The position numbers were made by a program, and so were the translations under genes. 47,343 bases of DNA from Burkholderia sp. Bp9143 (GTDB lineage Bacteria > Pseudomonadota > Gammaproteobacteria > Burkholderiales > Burkholderiaceae): positions 1-47,343 of the forward strand of contig NZ_QTPO01000060.1 in assembly GCF_003853645.1 (NCBI RefSeq). The letters run 5' to 3'. Position 1 is the stretch's first letter; every line of letters begins with the position of its first letter. Below, in pieces: positions 8,749-15,901 of this stretch. Below the pieces are notes generated by a model. That model saw only the letters and a list, made by a program, of their open reading frames with translations, did not search any database and was not told the DNA's origin.

Positions 8749-8949
8749 TCAGCCATGCCGATCGTCGACCGCGGGCCAGCGTGCGAACGCGAATACCCAC
8801 AACATGATGAAGTTCAGGACCGGGACGAACATCGTCAGGATCCACCAGCCTGAATGTCCGGTACGCCGAACGATGCGGACATACGGATAGACGACGATCG
8901 CGACGAGCACGAGCGAGACGATCAACTGCCCTGCGGTGAAGTGTTCCAT
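8749..8949 (-). CDS. Small inner-membrane protein, two predicted membrane spans (66 aa)
   Basis: Starts MEHFTAGQLIVSLVL. Hydrophobic stretches at about residues 7-23 and 33-52 are separated by a short basic loop (RIVRRTGHSGWW), and the C-terminus is hydrophilic. The start is supported by GAGGAAG just upstream on the minus strand; a longer frame to 9156 has no comparable site. This type of small protein (GHSGWWILTMFVPVLN) is common in proteobacteria but I know no assigned function. It is flanked by repeat copies 6 and 7 and is probably monocistronic. Confidence 0.75.
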   Translation of the reverse strand: MEHFTAGQLIVSLVLVAIVVYPYVRIVRRTGHSGWWILTMFVPVLNFIMLWVFAFARWPAVDDRHG

Positions 8950-9185
8950 GGTCTTCCTCGGAATTGATGTGTCGTTGTCCGATGCGGGCGGAATGGCCGG
9001 CCCGCGGTGCCGCTGCGTGAAGTCTCGTGATGTGCGACGCGTGCGGCTCGTGTGATCGTGACGCGTGGCGTGTGCGGGCGTCAAGCTGCGGGCAGGGTGC
9101 TGCTGTTGCGTCGGATCGTCCGTCTGCGCGCGAGGGCGGACCGCGTGCTGCCGCAACGGTGACGTGGCGCATGAATCACTGGCCG

Positions 9186-9252
9186 ATCAACGGGTTAGCC
9201 GATGCGTGCGCAGGATATCCACAAGCTTGCCAACAAAATCTGTGGGTAAGTG
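9186..9252 (+). repeat. DnaA-box-pair repeat, copy 7
   Basis: ATCAACGGGTTAG at 9186, TATCCACA at 9216, core CTTGCCAACA, TGTGG at 9241 followed by GTAAG. Sits in the 562-bp gene-free stretch 8950-9511, which otherwise shows only copy 8. Confidence 0.85.
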
Positions 9253-9379
9253 GTGCGACGACGCGCATCGCACCGCAGTGGGGCATCGACGTGGCATCGT
9301 GATGCGAAGTGCGGCGAACCGGCGCGTGTGACACCACGGCGCGCGCCGCGTCTGCATCACGCGTGCCAAAGTCCTTTTG

Positions 9380-9446
9380 ATCAAGGGCTTAGCGTTGCGG
9401 TGCGCAGGATATCCACAAGCTTGCCAACATTTTCTGTGGAGAAGTC
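9380..9446 (+). repeat. DnaA-box-pair repeat, copy 8
   Basis: ATCAAGGGCTTAGC at 9380, TATCCACA at 9410, core CTTGCCAACATTTTC, TGTGG at 9435, AGAAG. Confidence 0.85.
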
Positions 9447-9511
9447 CGCGTGGCGATCGCGCTGCGCGGCACATCGTGCAAACCGTGCGCTGCGCCGGTA
9501 CGTGCATCGAC

Positions 9512-9880
9512 TCACGCGGTACAAATGCCCGTCACGGCGACTTTCTGGAACAAGTGCGGGCTCGCGACGGCGGACGACGGATAGGCCGAGAGCTTGGCGA
9601 CGAACGCCGGATGCGTGAAGGCCGCGCGAAACGCGTCGGTCGACTCCCAGATCGCATAGTTGAAGTAAGTCGGACTGTCGCCGAGCGCGCGATGGAGCTG
9701 CGTCGAAATGAATCCCGGTTGCCGTTTCATGAACTCGGCGTCGTCCTTCCACACGGCCAGGAAATCCGCTTCATCGGCCGGATCCAGCGTGAAGACGTTG
9801 ACGAGGACGACGGGCTGCGCGTCGATGCCGAGCTGTTGCTGGATCGGAAAGGTCGGGTCCATCGGTTTGAAATGGGGCAT
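9512..9880 (-). CDS. Antibiotic biosynthesis monooxygenase (ABM) family protein
   Basis: 122-residue small dimeric alpha/beta-barrel type protein. The central part (VVLVNVFTLDPADEADFLAV, FISTQLHRAL, YFNYAIWES, FRAAFTHPAF) matches the ABM fold, seen in cofactor-free monooxygenases and many proteins of unknown activity. The start at 9880 has AGGAGT upstream. It lies 35 bp downstream of the MarR-type regulator on the same strand, so the two are probably one autoregulated operon. The chemical substrate is unknown; a quinone or phenolic compound would be a guess from the MarR pairing only. Confidence 0.8.
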   Translation of the reverse strand: MPHFKPMDPTFPIQQQLGIDAQPVVLVNVFTLDPADEADFLAVWKDDAEFMKRQPGFISTQLHRALGDSPTYFNYAIWESTDAFRAAFTHPAFVAKLSAYPSSAVASPHLFQKVAVTGICTA

Positions 9881-9915
9881 GGGGTACTCCTGCAAGTCAT
9901 GGGTTGAAGGTGCGA

Positions 9916-10362
9916 TCACGCTTGCCCGTTCGGCGCATGAGCGCCGGACATCGTCGACAGCACGCGAATCGCCGCATCGAGATCGGCCGAACTGAATTGG
10001 CCGGAGATGTCGCGGACATGCTGTTGCCATTGCCCGACCACCGCCTGGTAGGCCGCGGCACCACGCGGGGTCAGCGCATACAGCGGAGAGCGCTTGTGCG
10101 TCGGGTTCGGCAGCGGTTGCACCAGGCCTTCTTCCACGAGCACGTTGATCTGTTTCAGGACGGCCTGCCGCGTGATGCCCATGGCGTCGGCGATCTGCGG
10201 GACGTTCGGGGCTTCCGGCGCCATCGAGATGGCGCCCAGCACTTGCCAGCGCGCGCTGGTCAGGCCGTGCGGCGCGGCAAAGGTATTGCCCCATTCGATC
10301 AGCAGGCCGTTCAGCCGGAAGACGGACAGCGCGACGGCGGTCAACTTGGCGGGTTTCGTCAT
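9916..10362 (-). CDS. MarR-family transcriptional regulator
   Basis: 148-residue winged-helix repressor. DNA-binding segment: LTSARWQVLGAISMAP, VPQIADAMGITRQAVLKQIN, then the wing with NPTHKRSPLYALT. The start at 10362 (MTKPAKLTAVAL) gives the usual family length; the frame continues 5' to about 10530 but that part spans the operator and is unlikely to be coding. It precedes the ABM gene and is preceded by an interrupted palindrome typical of MarR operators. Likely represses itself and the ABM gene until a phenolic or oxidant ligand binds (inference). Confidence 0.85.
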   Translation of the reverse strand: MTKPAKLTAVALSVFRLNGLLIEWGNTFAAPHGLTSARWQVLGAISMAPEAPNVPQIADAMGITRQAVLKQINVLVEEGLVQPLPNPTHKRSPLYALTPRGAAAYQAVVGQWQQHVRDISGQFSSADLDAAIRVLSTMSGAHAPNGQA

Positions 10363-10380
10363 GGTCGAGATGCGTGATGA

Positions 10381-10420
10381 ATTGACAACTACTTTACGTA
10401 ATAGACAACTAGTTGTCAAT
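10381..10420. promoter_or_regulatory. Candidate MarR operator
   Basis: Outer inverted pair ATTGACAAC (10381-10389) / GTTGTCAAT (10412-10420), and a perfect 14-bp inner palindrome GACAACTAGTTGTC (10404-10417). It starts 18 bp upstream of the marR-type start codon. Confidence 0.7.
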
Positions 10421-10560
10421 GTGGATTGTATCTCGCCGAGGCTGGAAGCCAGCGTCGGCTCGGGAAGGGGGGAGGATCGGTACGCGATGTCGCGTCGAGA
10501 CGTGCGCCGGTTCGGCGCGGGTTGGCGCATTCGCTGCGCACGATCGCCAACCCCTTTCAG

Positions 10561-10626
10561 ATCAATGGCTTGCTGCCGTTAGCGGCTGGTTGTCCACAAG
10601 CTTGCCAACACAATCTGTGGAAAAGC
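10561..10626 (+). repeat. DnaA-box-pair repeat, copy 9 (diverged)
   Basis: ATCAATGGCTTG at 10561, TGTCCACA (variant box) at 10591, intact core CTTGCCAACACAATC, TGTGG at 10616, AAAAG. Same 30/25-bp spacing. Lies 17 bp from the qseC-type gene stop codon. Confidence 0.8.
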
Positions 10627-10643
10627 CACCCATCGGCCGTGTG

Positions 10644-12020
10644 TCAGGCCGGCACCGGAAAGCGCACCGTCACGGTCAGCCCGCGCCCGCCTTGCGTCGT
10701 GCCGAGCGCGACCGTCGCACGGTGCTGTTCGGCGATCCGCTTGACGATCGACAGCCCGAGCCCGCTGCCCGACGACGTGACGGCCTGCGCACCTTCGCCG
10801 CGATAGAAGCGCTCCCATACGTCCGTGCGCTCGGCTTCCGGAATGCCGGGGCCGTCGTCGGCGACTTCGAGCACGGGCGTCGCGCCGTCGAGGCGCGCGG
10901 ACACGTCGACCCGCGCGCCATCGCCCGCGTAGCGGATCGCATTGTCGACGAGGTTGTTCAGCAGCACGCGCAACGTGTCCATGTTGCCGGCGGCCATCAC
11001 CGGCGACGACACGATCGCGCCGAGGTCGATGCGGTGCGCATCCGCGACGCGCGTGCGGTCGGCGACCACCGAGCGGCACAGTGCGGCGAGATCGACGGGC
11101 TTGGAGGCCGAGGCGGACGCCTGCGCGTCGGGTTCGAGGCGCGCGAGCGTCAGCAACTGTTCGGCGAGATGGCCGAGGCGTGTCGTGCCGGCATGGATCT
11201 GCGCGAGAATCTGCTCGCGCTCGTCGGACGTCGACGCGCGCCGCAGCAATTGCGACTGGATCGACAGCCCCATGATCGGCGTGCGCAGCTCGTGCGCGGC
11301 ATCGGCGATGAAGTGCCGCTGCAGCGTGAACGAACGGTCGAGCCGCGCGAGCAGGTCGTTGATCGCCTCGGCGAGCGGGCGGACCTCGTTCGGCATCGAC
11401 GCGACGTCGACCGGCTCGAGATTGTTCGCATTCCTGCGTTTCAGGCCGGATGCGATCGTGCGCAGCGGCCGCAGCCCTGCGCCGATGCCGAACCACAGCC
11501 CGATCGCGAGCACCGGCAGCATCGAGAACACCGGCCACAGCAGGTGCACCGCGATGCCCGCGATCGCTTCCCAGCGCGCATGGCGCGCCTGGGCGAGCCG
11601 GATCGTCGTGCCGCCGCGTTCGGTCACATAGGTGCGCCACGGCTGGCCGCCGACGTCGACGCTCGCGATGCCGGTCCGGGTCGGCGGCGGCAGCGACGAT
11701 TCGCGATCGGTCGAATACACCAGCGTGCCGTTGCGCCAGACCTGCAGCAGCACGGCGTCGGGATCGCTGGCCTCGAAGTCGTGCTTGCCGTCGTCATGGT
11801 TGCGGAACGACAGCTCGCCGTTCGGGCCGACGACGATCTGCTTCGACATGCTGCGCATCTGGTCGTCGAGGAGATCGTCGAGCTCGCGCAGCGCGCCCCA
11901 GTAAGTGCCCGCGCTCGCGACCAGCCCGATCACGCAGGCGGCGGGCAGCAGCCACATCAGGAGGCGCCGCCGCAGCGATGCGCTGCGCCAGCGCGCGATC
12001 GCGTGTTGCAGACTCGTCAT
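10644..12020 (-). CDS. qseC: Two-component sensor histidine kinase (QseC type)
   Basis: 458-residue inner-membrane kinase. Membrane spans at about 19-38 and 154-178 enclose a ~115-residue periplasmic sensor. A HAMP-like linker (RPLRTIASGLKRRN) follows, then the dimerisation/H-box with phosphorylated His243 (DAAHELRTPIM), the N-box (NNLVDNAIRY), G1 (DDGPGIPEAE) and G2 (GSGLGLSIVKRI). The start overlaps the regulator gene by 4 bp, so the pair is translationally coupled. The QseC assignment rests on the sensor size, the QseB/PmrA-like partner and the divergent YgiW-like gene; PmrB-like or TctE-like alternatives are possible. Confidence 0.85.
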   Translation of the reverse strand: MTSLQHAIARWRSASLRRRLLMWLLPAACVIGLVASAGTYWGALRELDDLLDDQMRSMSKQIVVGPNGELSFRNHDDGKHDFEASDPDAVLLQVWRNGTLVYSTDRESSLPPPTRTGIASVDVGGQPWRTYVTERGGTTIRLAQARHARWEAIAGIAVHLLWPVFSMLPVLAIGLWFGIGAGLRPLRTIASGLKRRNANNLEPVDVASMPNEVRPLAEAINDLLARLDRSFTLQRHFIADAAHELRTPIMGLSIQSQLLRRASTSDEREQILAQIHAGTTRLGHLAEQLLTLARLEPDAQASASASKPVDLAALCRSVVADRTRVADAHRIDLGAIVSSPVMAAGNMDTLRVLLNNLVDNAIRYAGDGARVDVSARLDGATPVLEVADDGPGIPEAERTDVWERFYRGEGAQAVTSSGSGLGLSIVKRIAEQHRATVALGTTQGGRGLTVTVRFPVPA

Positions 12021-12679
12021 GCGCCGTCACCGATCCGGTAGCCGACGCCGCGCACCGTGCGGATCAAGTCGTGGCCGAGCTTCTTGCGCAGGTTGTGGAT
12101 ATGCACCTGCACCGCGTTGCTTTCGATTTCCTCGCCCCAGCTGTACAGCCGTTCCTCGAACTGTTCGCGCGAGATCACCGCGCCGGGGTCGCGCATCAGC
12201 TCGTGCAGCAGCACGAACTCCTTCGGCGACAGCGTGACTTCCTCGTCGTTGAGCCAGACCAGGTGCTTGACCGGATCGAGCCGCAGCGGGCCGATCGCGA
12301 GCGTCGTTTGCGCGCGCCCCGCGTGGCGGCGGTTGACGGCCCGAATGCGGGCGAGCAGTTCCTCGAGCACGAACGGCTTGACGAGGTAGTCGTCGGCGCC
12401 GCTGTCGAGGCCGGCGATGCGGTCCGGCACGCCGTCGCGCGCGGTGATGATGATCGCGGGCAGGGTTTCGTCGCGGCGGCGCAGCGACGCGAGCACCGAC
12501 AGGCCGTCGCGGTTCGGCAGCCCGAGGTCGAGCAGCAGCAGGCCGTAGCCGGTCGAGCGCAGCGCGAGCGACGCGGCGTCGCCGTCCTTCACCCAGTCGA
12601 CCGCGAAGCCTTCCTGTTTGAGGCCCTGTTCGAGCCCGCTGCCGATCAGCGGATCGTCCTCGACGAGCAGTACGCGCAT
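12017..12679 (-). CDS. qseB: OmpR/PhoB-family response regulator (QseB/PmrA type)
   Basis: 220 residues. Receiver domain 1-~115 with acidic pocket ED8-D9, phospho-acceptor Asp51 (LLLLDLGLP), the conserved T of ITARD and K of VKPF. C-terminal winged helix ~125-217 (VTLSPKEFVLLHELM, NAVQVHIHNLRKKLG, IRTVRGVGYRI). The first gene of a two-gene operon with the kinase. A PmrA/QseB-like direct repeat lies ~60 bp upstream, suggesting autoregulation. Family members control motility, lipid A modification or stress genes; the target set here is unknown. Confidence 0.88.
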   Translation of the reverse strand: MRVLLVEDDPLIGSGLEQGLKQEGFAVDWVKDGDAASLALRSTGYGLLLLDLGLPNRDGLSVLASLRRRDETLPAIIITARDGVPDRIAGLDSGADDYLVKPFVLEELLARIRAVNRRHAGRAQTTLAIGPLRLDPVKHLVWLNDEEVTLSPKEFVLLHELMRDPGAVISREQFEERLYSWGEEIESNAVQVHIHNLRKKLGHDLIRTVRGVGYRIGDGA

Positions 12680-12737
12680 GGATTCGTGTCTGTTGGCGGG
12701 CGCAAGCGCCCGGGGTTCCCATGATAAGCGCAGGTGT

Positions 12738-12754
12738 CTTAGGCCGAGCTTAAA
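12738..12754 (+). promoter_or_regulatory. PmrA/QseB-box-like direct repeat
   Basis: CTTAGG (12738-12743) and CTTAAA (12749-12754) spaced 11 bp start to start, as in the known CTTAAK-N5-CTTAAK box. It lies in the 227-bp divergent region between qseB and the YgiW-like gene. A second direct pair, TAATCTT at 12829 and 12844, is nearer the latter. Confidence 0.5.
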
Positions 12755-12906
12755 GACCGGCGGCTGGCCGCGCTTTCGTACTTGTCCAATGCGGCGTCGT
12801 GTCGCTTTGGCGTGCCTTCAGGTTTGCTTAATCTTACGGCCCGTAATCTTGGATCGTCGCGCTCAACCGGAGCACGGCGCACCACCGAAGAAGAGGAAAC
12901 GAGATC

Positions 12907-13260
12907 ATGAAAAAACTGGCCAGCATCCTGACTATCGCACTTGCCACGCTGTCTGTCGCCGCTCACGCGGAATACACGGGGCCGTCCACGCTCACCACGA
13001 CGACCGTGAAGGAATTGCTCGCGAACGGCAAGGACGACCAGCACGTGCAGTTGCAGGGGCGCATCGTCAAGCACGTCGGCGACGAGGATTACGAGTTCGC
13101 CGATGCGACGGGCACGATCCGCGTCGAGATCGACAAGAAGCTGTGGGCCGCGGGCCAGCCCGTCAGCGAGCAGAGCGAGGTGAAGCTGACCGGCGAGTTC
13201 GAGCGCAAGTGGTCGGGCAAGACGAAGGTCGACATCGACCGGGTCGAAGTGCTGCACTGA
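12907..13260 (+). CDS. YgiW/YdeI-family periplasmic OB-fold stress protein
   Basis: 117 residues with a clear Sec signal peptide (MKKLASILTIALATLSVAAHA, cut near residue 21). The mature domain is a small OB-fold (VKELLANGKDDQHVQLQGRI, GTIRVEIDKKLW, VKLTGEFERKW). Family members aid stress tolerance and in enterobacteria lie in an operon with qseBC. Here the gene faces away from qseBC across a shared control region, so co-regulation is likely. The start has GAGGAAAC upstream. Molecular ligand unknown. Confidence 0.88.
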   Translation: MKKLASILTIALATLSVAAHAEYTGPSTLTTTTVKELLANGKDDQHVQLQGRIVKHVGDEDYEFADATGTIRVEIDKKLWAAGQPVSEQSEVKLTGEFERKWSGKTKVDIDRVEVLH

Positions 13261-13315
13261 CCGGTGCGTGCGGGGCCGGTGATACCATGGACGACCGGTT
13301 CCCGCTCTCACCAAG

Positions 13316-14176
13316 ATGGCTGCCAATTTCGACGAACTCGCGTCCCGGATCCGGGCGCAATTTTCCGAACTGAGCCCGCAATTCCAGGCGGGCGCTGCAT
13401 TTCTGCTCGATCATCCCGACGAGGTTGCCACTTCGTCGATGCGCAAGGTCGCGCAGCGCGCGCAGGTTCAACCCGCGTCGCTCGTGCGGCTCGCGCAGCA
13501 ATTCGGTTTCCCCGGCTGGAACGAGCTGCGCGACCTGTGCGTCGCGCGCGTGCGCACGCGTCCCGAGCCGCTCACGCAGCGTGCGCGTTCGCTCGTGCGG
13601 CCCGACGCGAAGGCGTCGCTGGCGCATGACCTGCTTGCCGCCCAGCAGCACAATCTCGCCGCCACCGCCGCGCAGAACGAGCACGCGCTCGCGGACGCCG
13701 CAAAGCTGATCCGCAAGGCGTCGCACGTGCACGTCGCGGGGTTCCGGTCGTGCTATCCGGTTGCGTTCGGTTTCGTATACGGCTACCGGCTGTTCCGGCC
13801 GACCGTGTCGTTGCTCAACGGCGTCGCCGGCTCGCTCGAGATGGAGTTGCGCACGATCGCGAAGCAGAGCGTAACCGTGGTCGTCAGTTTCGCACCGTAT
13901 TCGGCGGAAGCGACGCGCGTCGCACAGGCGGCGAAGGCGCAGGGCAGCAAGATCGTCGCGATCACCGACAGCGCGGTGTCGCCGATCGCGCTGCATGCGG
14001 ACGCGCAGCTGATCTTCACGCACGACAGCCCGTCGTTCTTTCCGTCGCTGGTCGCCGCGCATGCGATGGCCGAGACGCTGGTCGCGCAGTTGCTGGCGCT
14101 CGAAGGCAGCGATGCGATCGCGGCGCTCGAGCGCACGGAAGCGGAACTGCATGCGAAGGGCGCGTATGTCGTGTAG
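13316..14176 (+). CDS. MurR/RpiR-family transcriptional regulator
   Basis: 286 residues. N-terminal HTH_6 (~1-80: SSMRKVAQRAQVQPASLVRLAQ, FPGWNELRDL) and C-terminal SIS sugar-phosphate-binding domain (~120-260: VHVAGFRSCYPVAFGF, VTVVVSFAPYSAEATRVA, IVAITDSAVSPIA). The family senses phosphorylated sugars or related metabolites. The PEP-mutase-family gene lies 118 bp downstream with its own strong ribosome site, so an operon is possible but not compelled. No obvious ribosome site precedes the chosen ATG. Confidence 0.85.
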   Translation: MAANFDELASRIRAQFSELSPQFQAGAAFLLDHPDEVATSSMRKVAQRAQVQPASLVRLAQQFGFPGWNELRDLCVARVRTRPEPLTQRARSLVRPDAKASLAHDLLAAQQHNLAATAAQNEHALADAAKLIRKASHVHVAGFRSCYPVAFGFVYGYRLFRPTVSLLNGVAGSLEMELRTIAKQSVTVVVSFAPYSAEATRVAQAAKAQGSKIVAITDSAVSPIALHADAQLIFTHDSPSFFPSLVAAHAMAETLVAQLLALEGSDAIAALERTEAELHAKGAYVV

Positions 14177-14294
14177 CGGCACACCGCGCTGAGCGCGCGA
14201 GGCCCTGGCATCCACATCGACATTTCACCGCGCCCTGAACCGTCGCGGTACCGCGCGCGCGTATGCTGACGTCTCCCGTTCCGAGGAGACACCG

Positions 14295-15155
14295 ATGTCC
14301 GATTCCAACCTGCAGTTCCGCCAAGCCGAGGCTTTTCGCGCGCTGCACACGCGCCCCGGCGCCTTCATCATCCCGAACCCGTGGGATGCCGGTTCCGCCC
14401 GGCTGCTCGCGATGGCCGGCTTCGACGCGCTCGCCACCACGAGCGCCGGTTTCGCCTTTTCGAGAGGGCGGCCCGACAACGCGATCGGCCGTGACGACAT
14501 GCTCGGCCACATCGCCGAGATCGTCGCCGCGGGCGGCCTGCCGGTCAGCGCCGATCTCGAGAACGGCTTCGGCGACGCGCCCGACACGGTCGCCGAGACG
14601 ATCCGCCTGGCGGCCGGCGCCGGCGCGGTGGGCGGCTCGATCGAGGATGCGACCGGCCGCGCCGACGCGCCGATCTATCCGCACGACGCGGCGGTCGAGC
14701 GCATCGCGGCGGCGGTCGACGCGGCGCGCGCGCTGCCGTTTCCGTTCACGCTGACCGCGCGCTGCGAAAATTACCTGCACGGCCGCCACGACCTCGCCGA
14801 TACGATCGCGCGGCTGGTCGCGTACCGCGATGCGGGCGCCGACGTGCTGTACGCACCGGGCGTGACGGATCCCGACGAGATCGCGGCGATCACGCGCGCG
14901 GTCGGCGCGCCGGTCAACGTCGTGATGGGGCTGCAGGGCGGGTTGCTGAGCCTCGAGGCGCTCGCGGCGCTCGGCGTGAAGCGCGTCAGCGTCGGCGGCG
15001 CGCTGGCGCGGGCCGCACTCGGCGCGTTCCTGCGCGCCGCGACGGAAATGGCGCGCGACGGCACGTTCACGTTCACGCAAGCGGCGGTACCGGGGCGCGA
15101 CCTCAATCGCTGGTTTTCGGCGCCGGACAATTCGCCCGTCCGGTTTGAACAATGA
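14295..15155 (+). CDS. Isocitrate lyase / PEP mutase family enzyme
   Basis: 286-residue TIM-barrel enzyme. It starts after GAGGAGA. Motifs: IIPNPWDAGSARLLA, the TTSAG segment, SADLENGFGD (Mg-binding acidic residues), GGSIEDATG, FTLTARCENYLHG, NVVMGLQGG. The usual lyase loop KKCGH is absent, as in the oxaloacetate-decarboxylase/phosphonomutase-like branch, so it is probably a C-C or P-C lyase on a small 2-oxo or methyl-citrate-like acid. The precise substrate cannot be given. Downstream is a 334-bp AT-richer stretch. Confidence 0.8.
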   Translation: MSDSNLQFRQAEAFRALHTRPGAFIIPNPWDAGSARLLAMAGFDALATTSAGFAFSRGRPDNAIGRDDMLGHIAEIVAAGGLPVSADLENGFGDAPDTVAETIRLAAGAGAVGGSIEDATGRADAPIYPHDAAVERIAAAVDAARALPFPFTLTARCENYLHGRHDLADTIARLVAYRDAGADVLYAPGVTDPDEIAAITRAVGAPVNVVMGLQGGLLSLEALAALGVKRVSVGGALARAALGAFLRAATEMARDGTFTFTQAAVPGRDLNRWFSAPDNSPVRFEQ

Positions 15156-15489
15156 GCGCCGATAAAACCTGGGAACGTTTCCAGCCGAACACGGATTGAC
15201 AGTAATCAATCGAAGCCGCTGCCGATTTAAAGTTCGATGACGGCGAAAAATACATCGTTTATTCTCCGCATTCCGGCTGTTCGGCCGGAACCGGCGCGCA
15301 AGCCACGCCGGTTCTGGCGAGAGCCGCCCGACGCGCGGACCGATGCCGCGTATTGTTGCAATTTTCCGACGGATGTTTTTAGGGTATTCGGGAGTTGCCG
15401 GTTATTTATTGGATTGGTAATCTGCGGCAGATCCGCATGCCCGGCCAGCGGGCCGTCGGAAAATGAATATATAAAAAATCGAGAGAGCG
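15156..15489. other. 334-bp intergenic stretch, AT-enriched toward its right end
   Basis: No convincing gene. The 3' part (AATATATAAAAAATC ahead of the DUF2158 gene) is AT-rich, as expected for a promoter. A TTGACA at 15196 has no well-spaced -10. A stem-like GCCGGAACCGGC is present near 15287-15298. Confidence 0.4.
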
Positions 15490-15756
15490 ATGACGATCCG
15501 AGAAAATCCCAGCAGCGACTTTCGCGTCGGCGATGTCGTGACGCTGAAAACCGGCGGGCCGCGCATGACCGTCACCTACGCCGGGCCGGTCGTGTTCGAC
15601 GATGCCAACTGGCTGATCTGCCAATGGTTCGACGACGGCGGCCACTTCCGGCAGGAAATGTTCCATCACGATACTGTGGTGCCCGAGCCGCGTGCGATTT
15701 CCGCCGGGCGCGTCCGCGTGCGCATGCAGGGGCACCGCTACCGGTCGGCAGCCTGA
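15490..15756 (+). CDS. DUF2158 (YodC-like) small protein
   Basis: 88 residues. The N-terminal half carries the DUF2158 pattern FRVGDVVTLKTGGPRMTV...WLICQWFDDG, a small beta-barrel-like fold of unknown role. GAGAGAG lies 6 bp before the ATG. The family name describes sequence only; no function is known. Confidence 0.8.
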   Translation: MTIRENPSSDFRVGDVVTLKTGGPRMTVTYAGPVVFDDANWLICQWFDDGGHFRQEMFHHDTVVPEPRAISAGRVRVRMQGHRYRSAA

Positions 15757-15901
15757 CACCGCATCCGTTACGGCGCGGCGCCGCTCGCCGCCCGTGCGTT
15801 GCTGCGCTGCCGCAGCCTGCAATGGCGGCACCGCTGTGACATCCGCGACATTTCACGTCAACCCGAAACATGCGGCGGCCCGGCGCGCCGATACTGCGCT
15901 C

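Noticed and set aside
8264..8807. Short frames containing YPHACQ..LWTS or LSTCLPTQSVDK in several places
   Set aside because: These are six-frame translations of the DnaA-box-pair repeat, not related proteins.
5916..10626. CRISPR array
   Set aside because: Repeats are irregularly spaced by hundreds of bases, lie between genes and have no uniform spacers or cas genes.
5916..10626. Chromosomal replication origin
   Set aside because: DnaA-like boxes are present but there is no AT-rich unwinding region, dnaA, repA or parAB gene; a dispersed repeat is the better reading.
15237..15839. 200-codon plus-strand frame
   Set aside because: Spans the DUF2158 gene out of frame and has no plausible start or domain.
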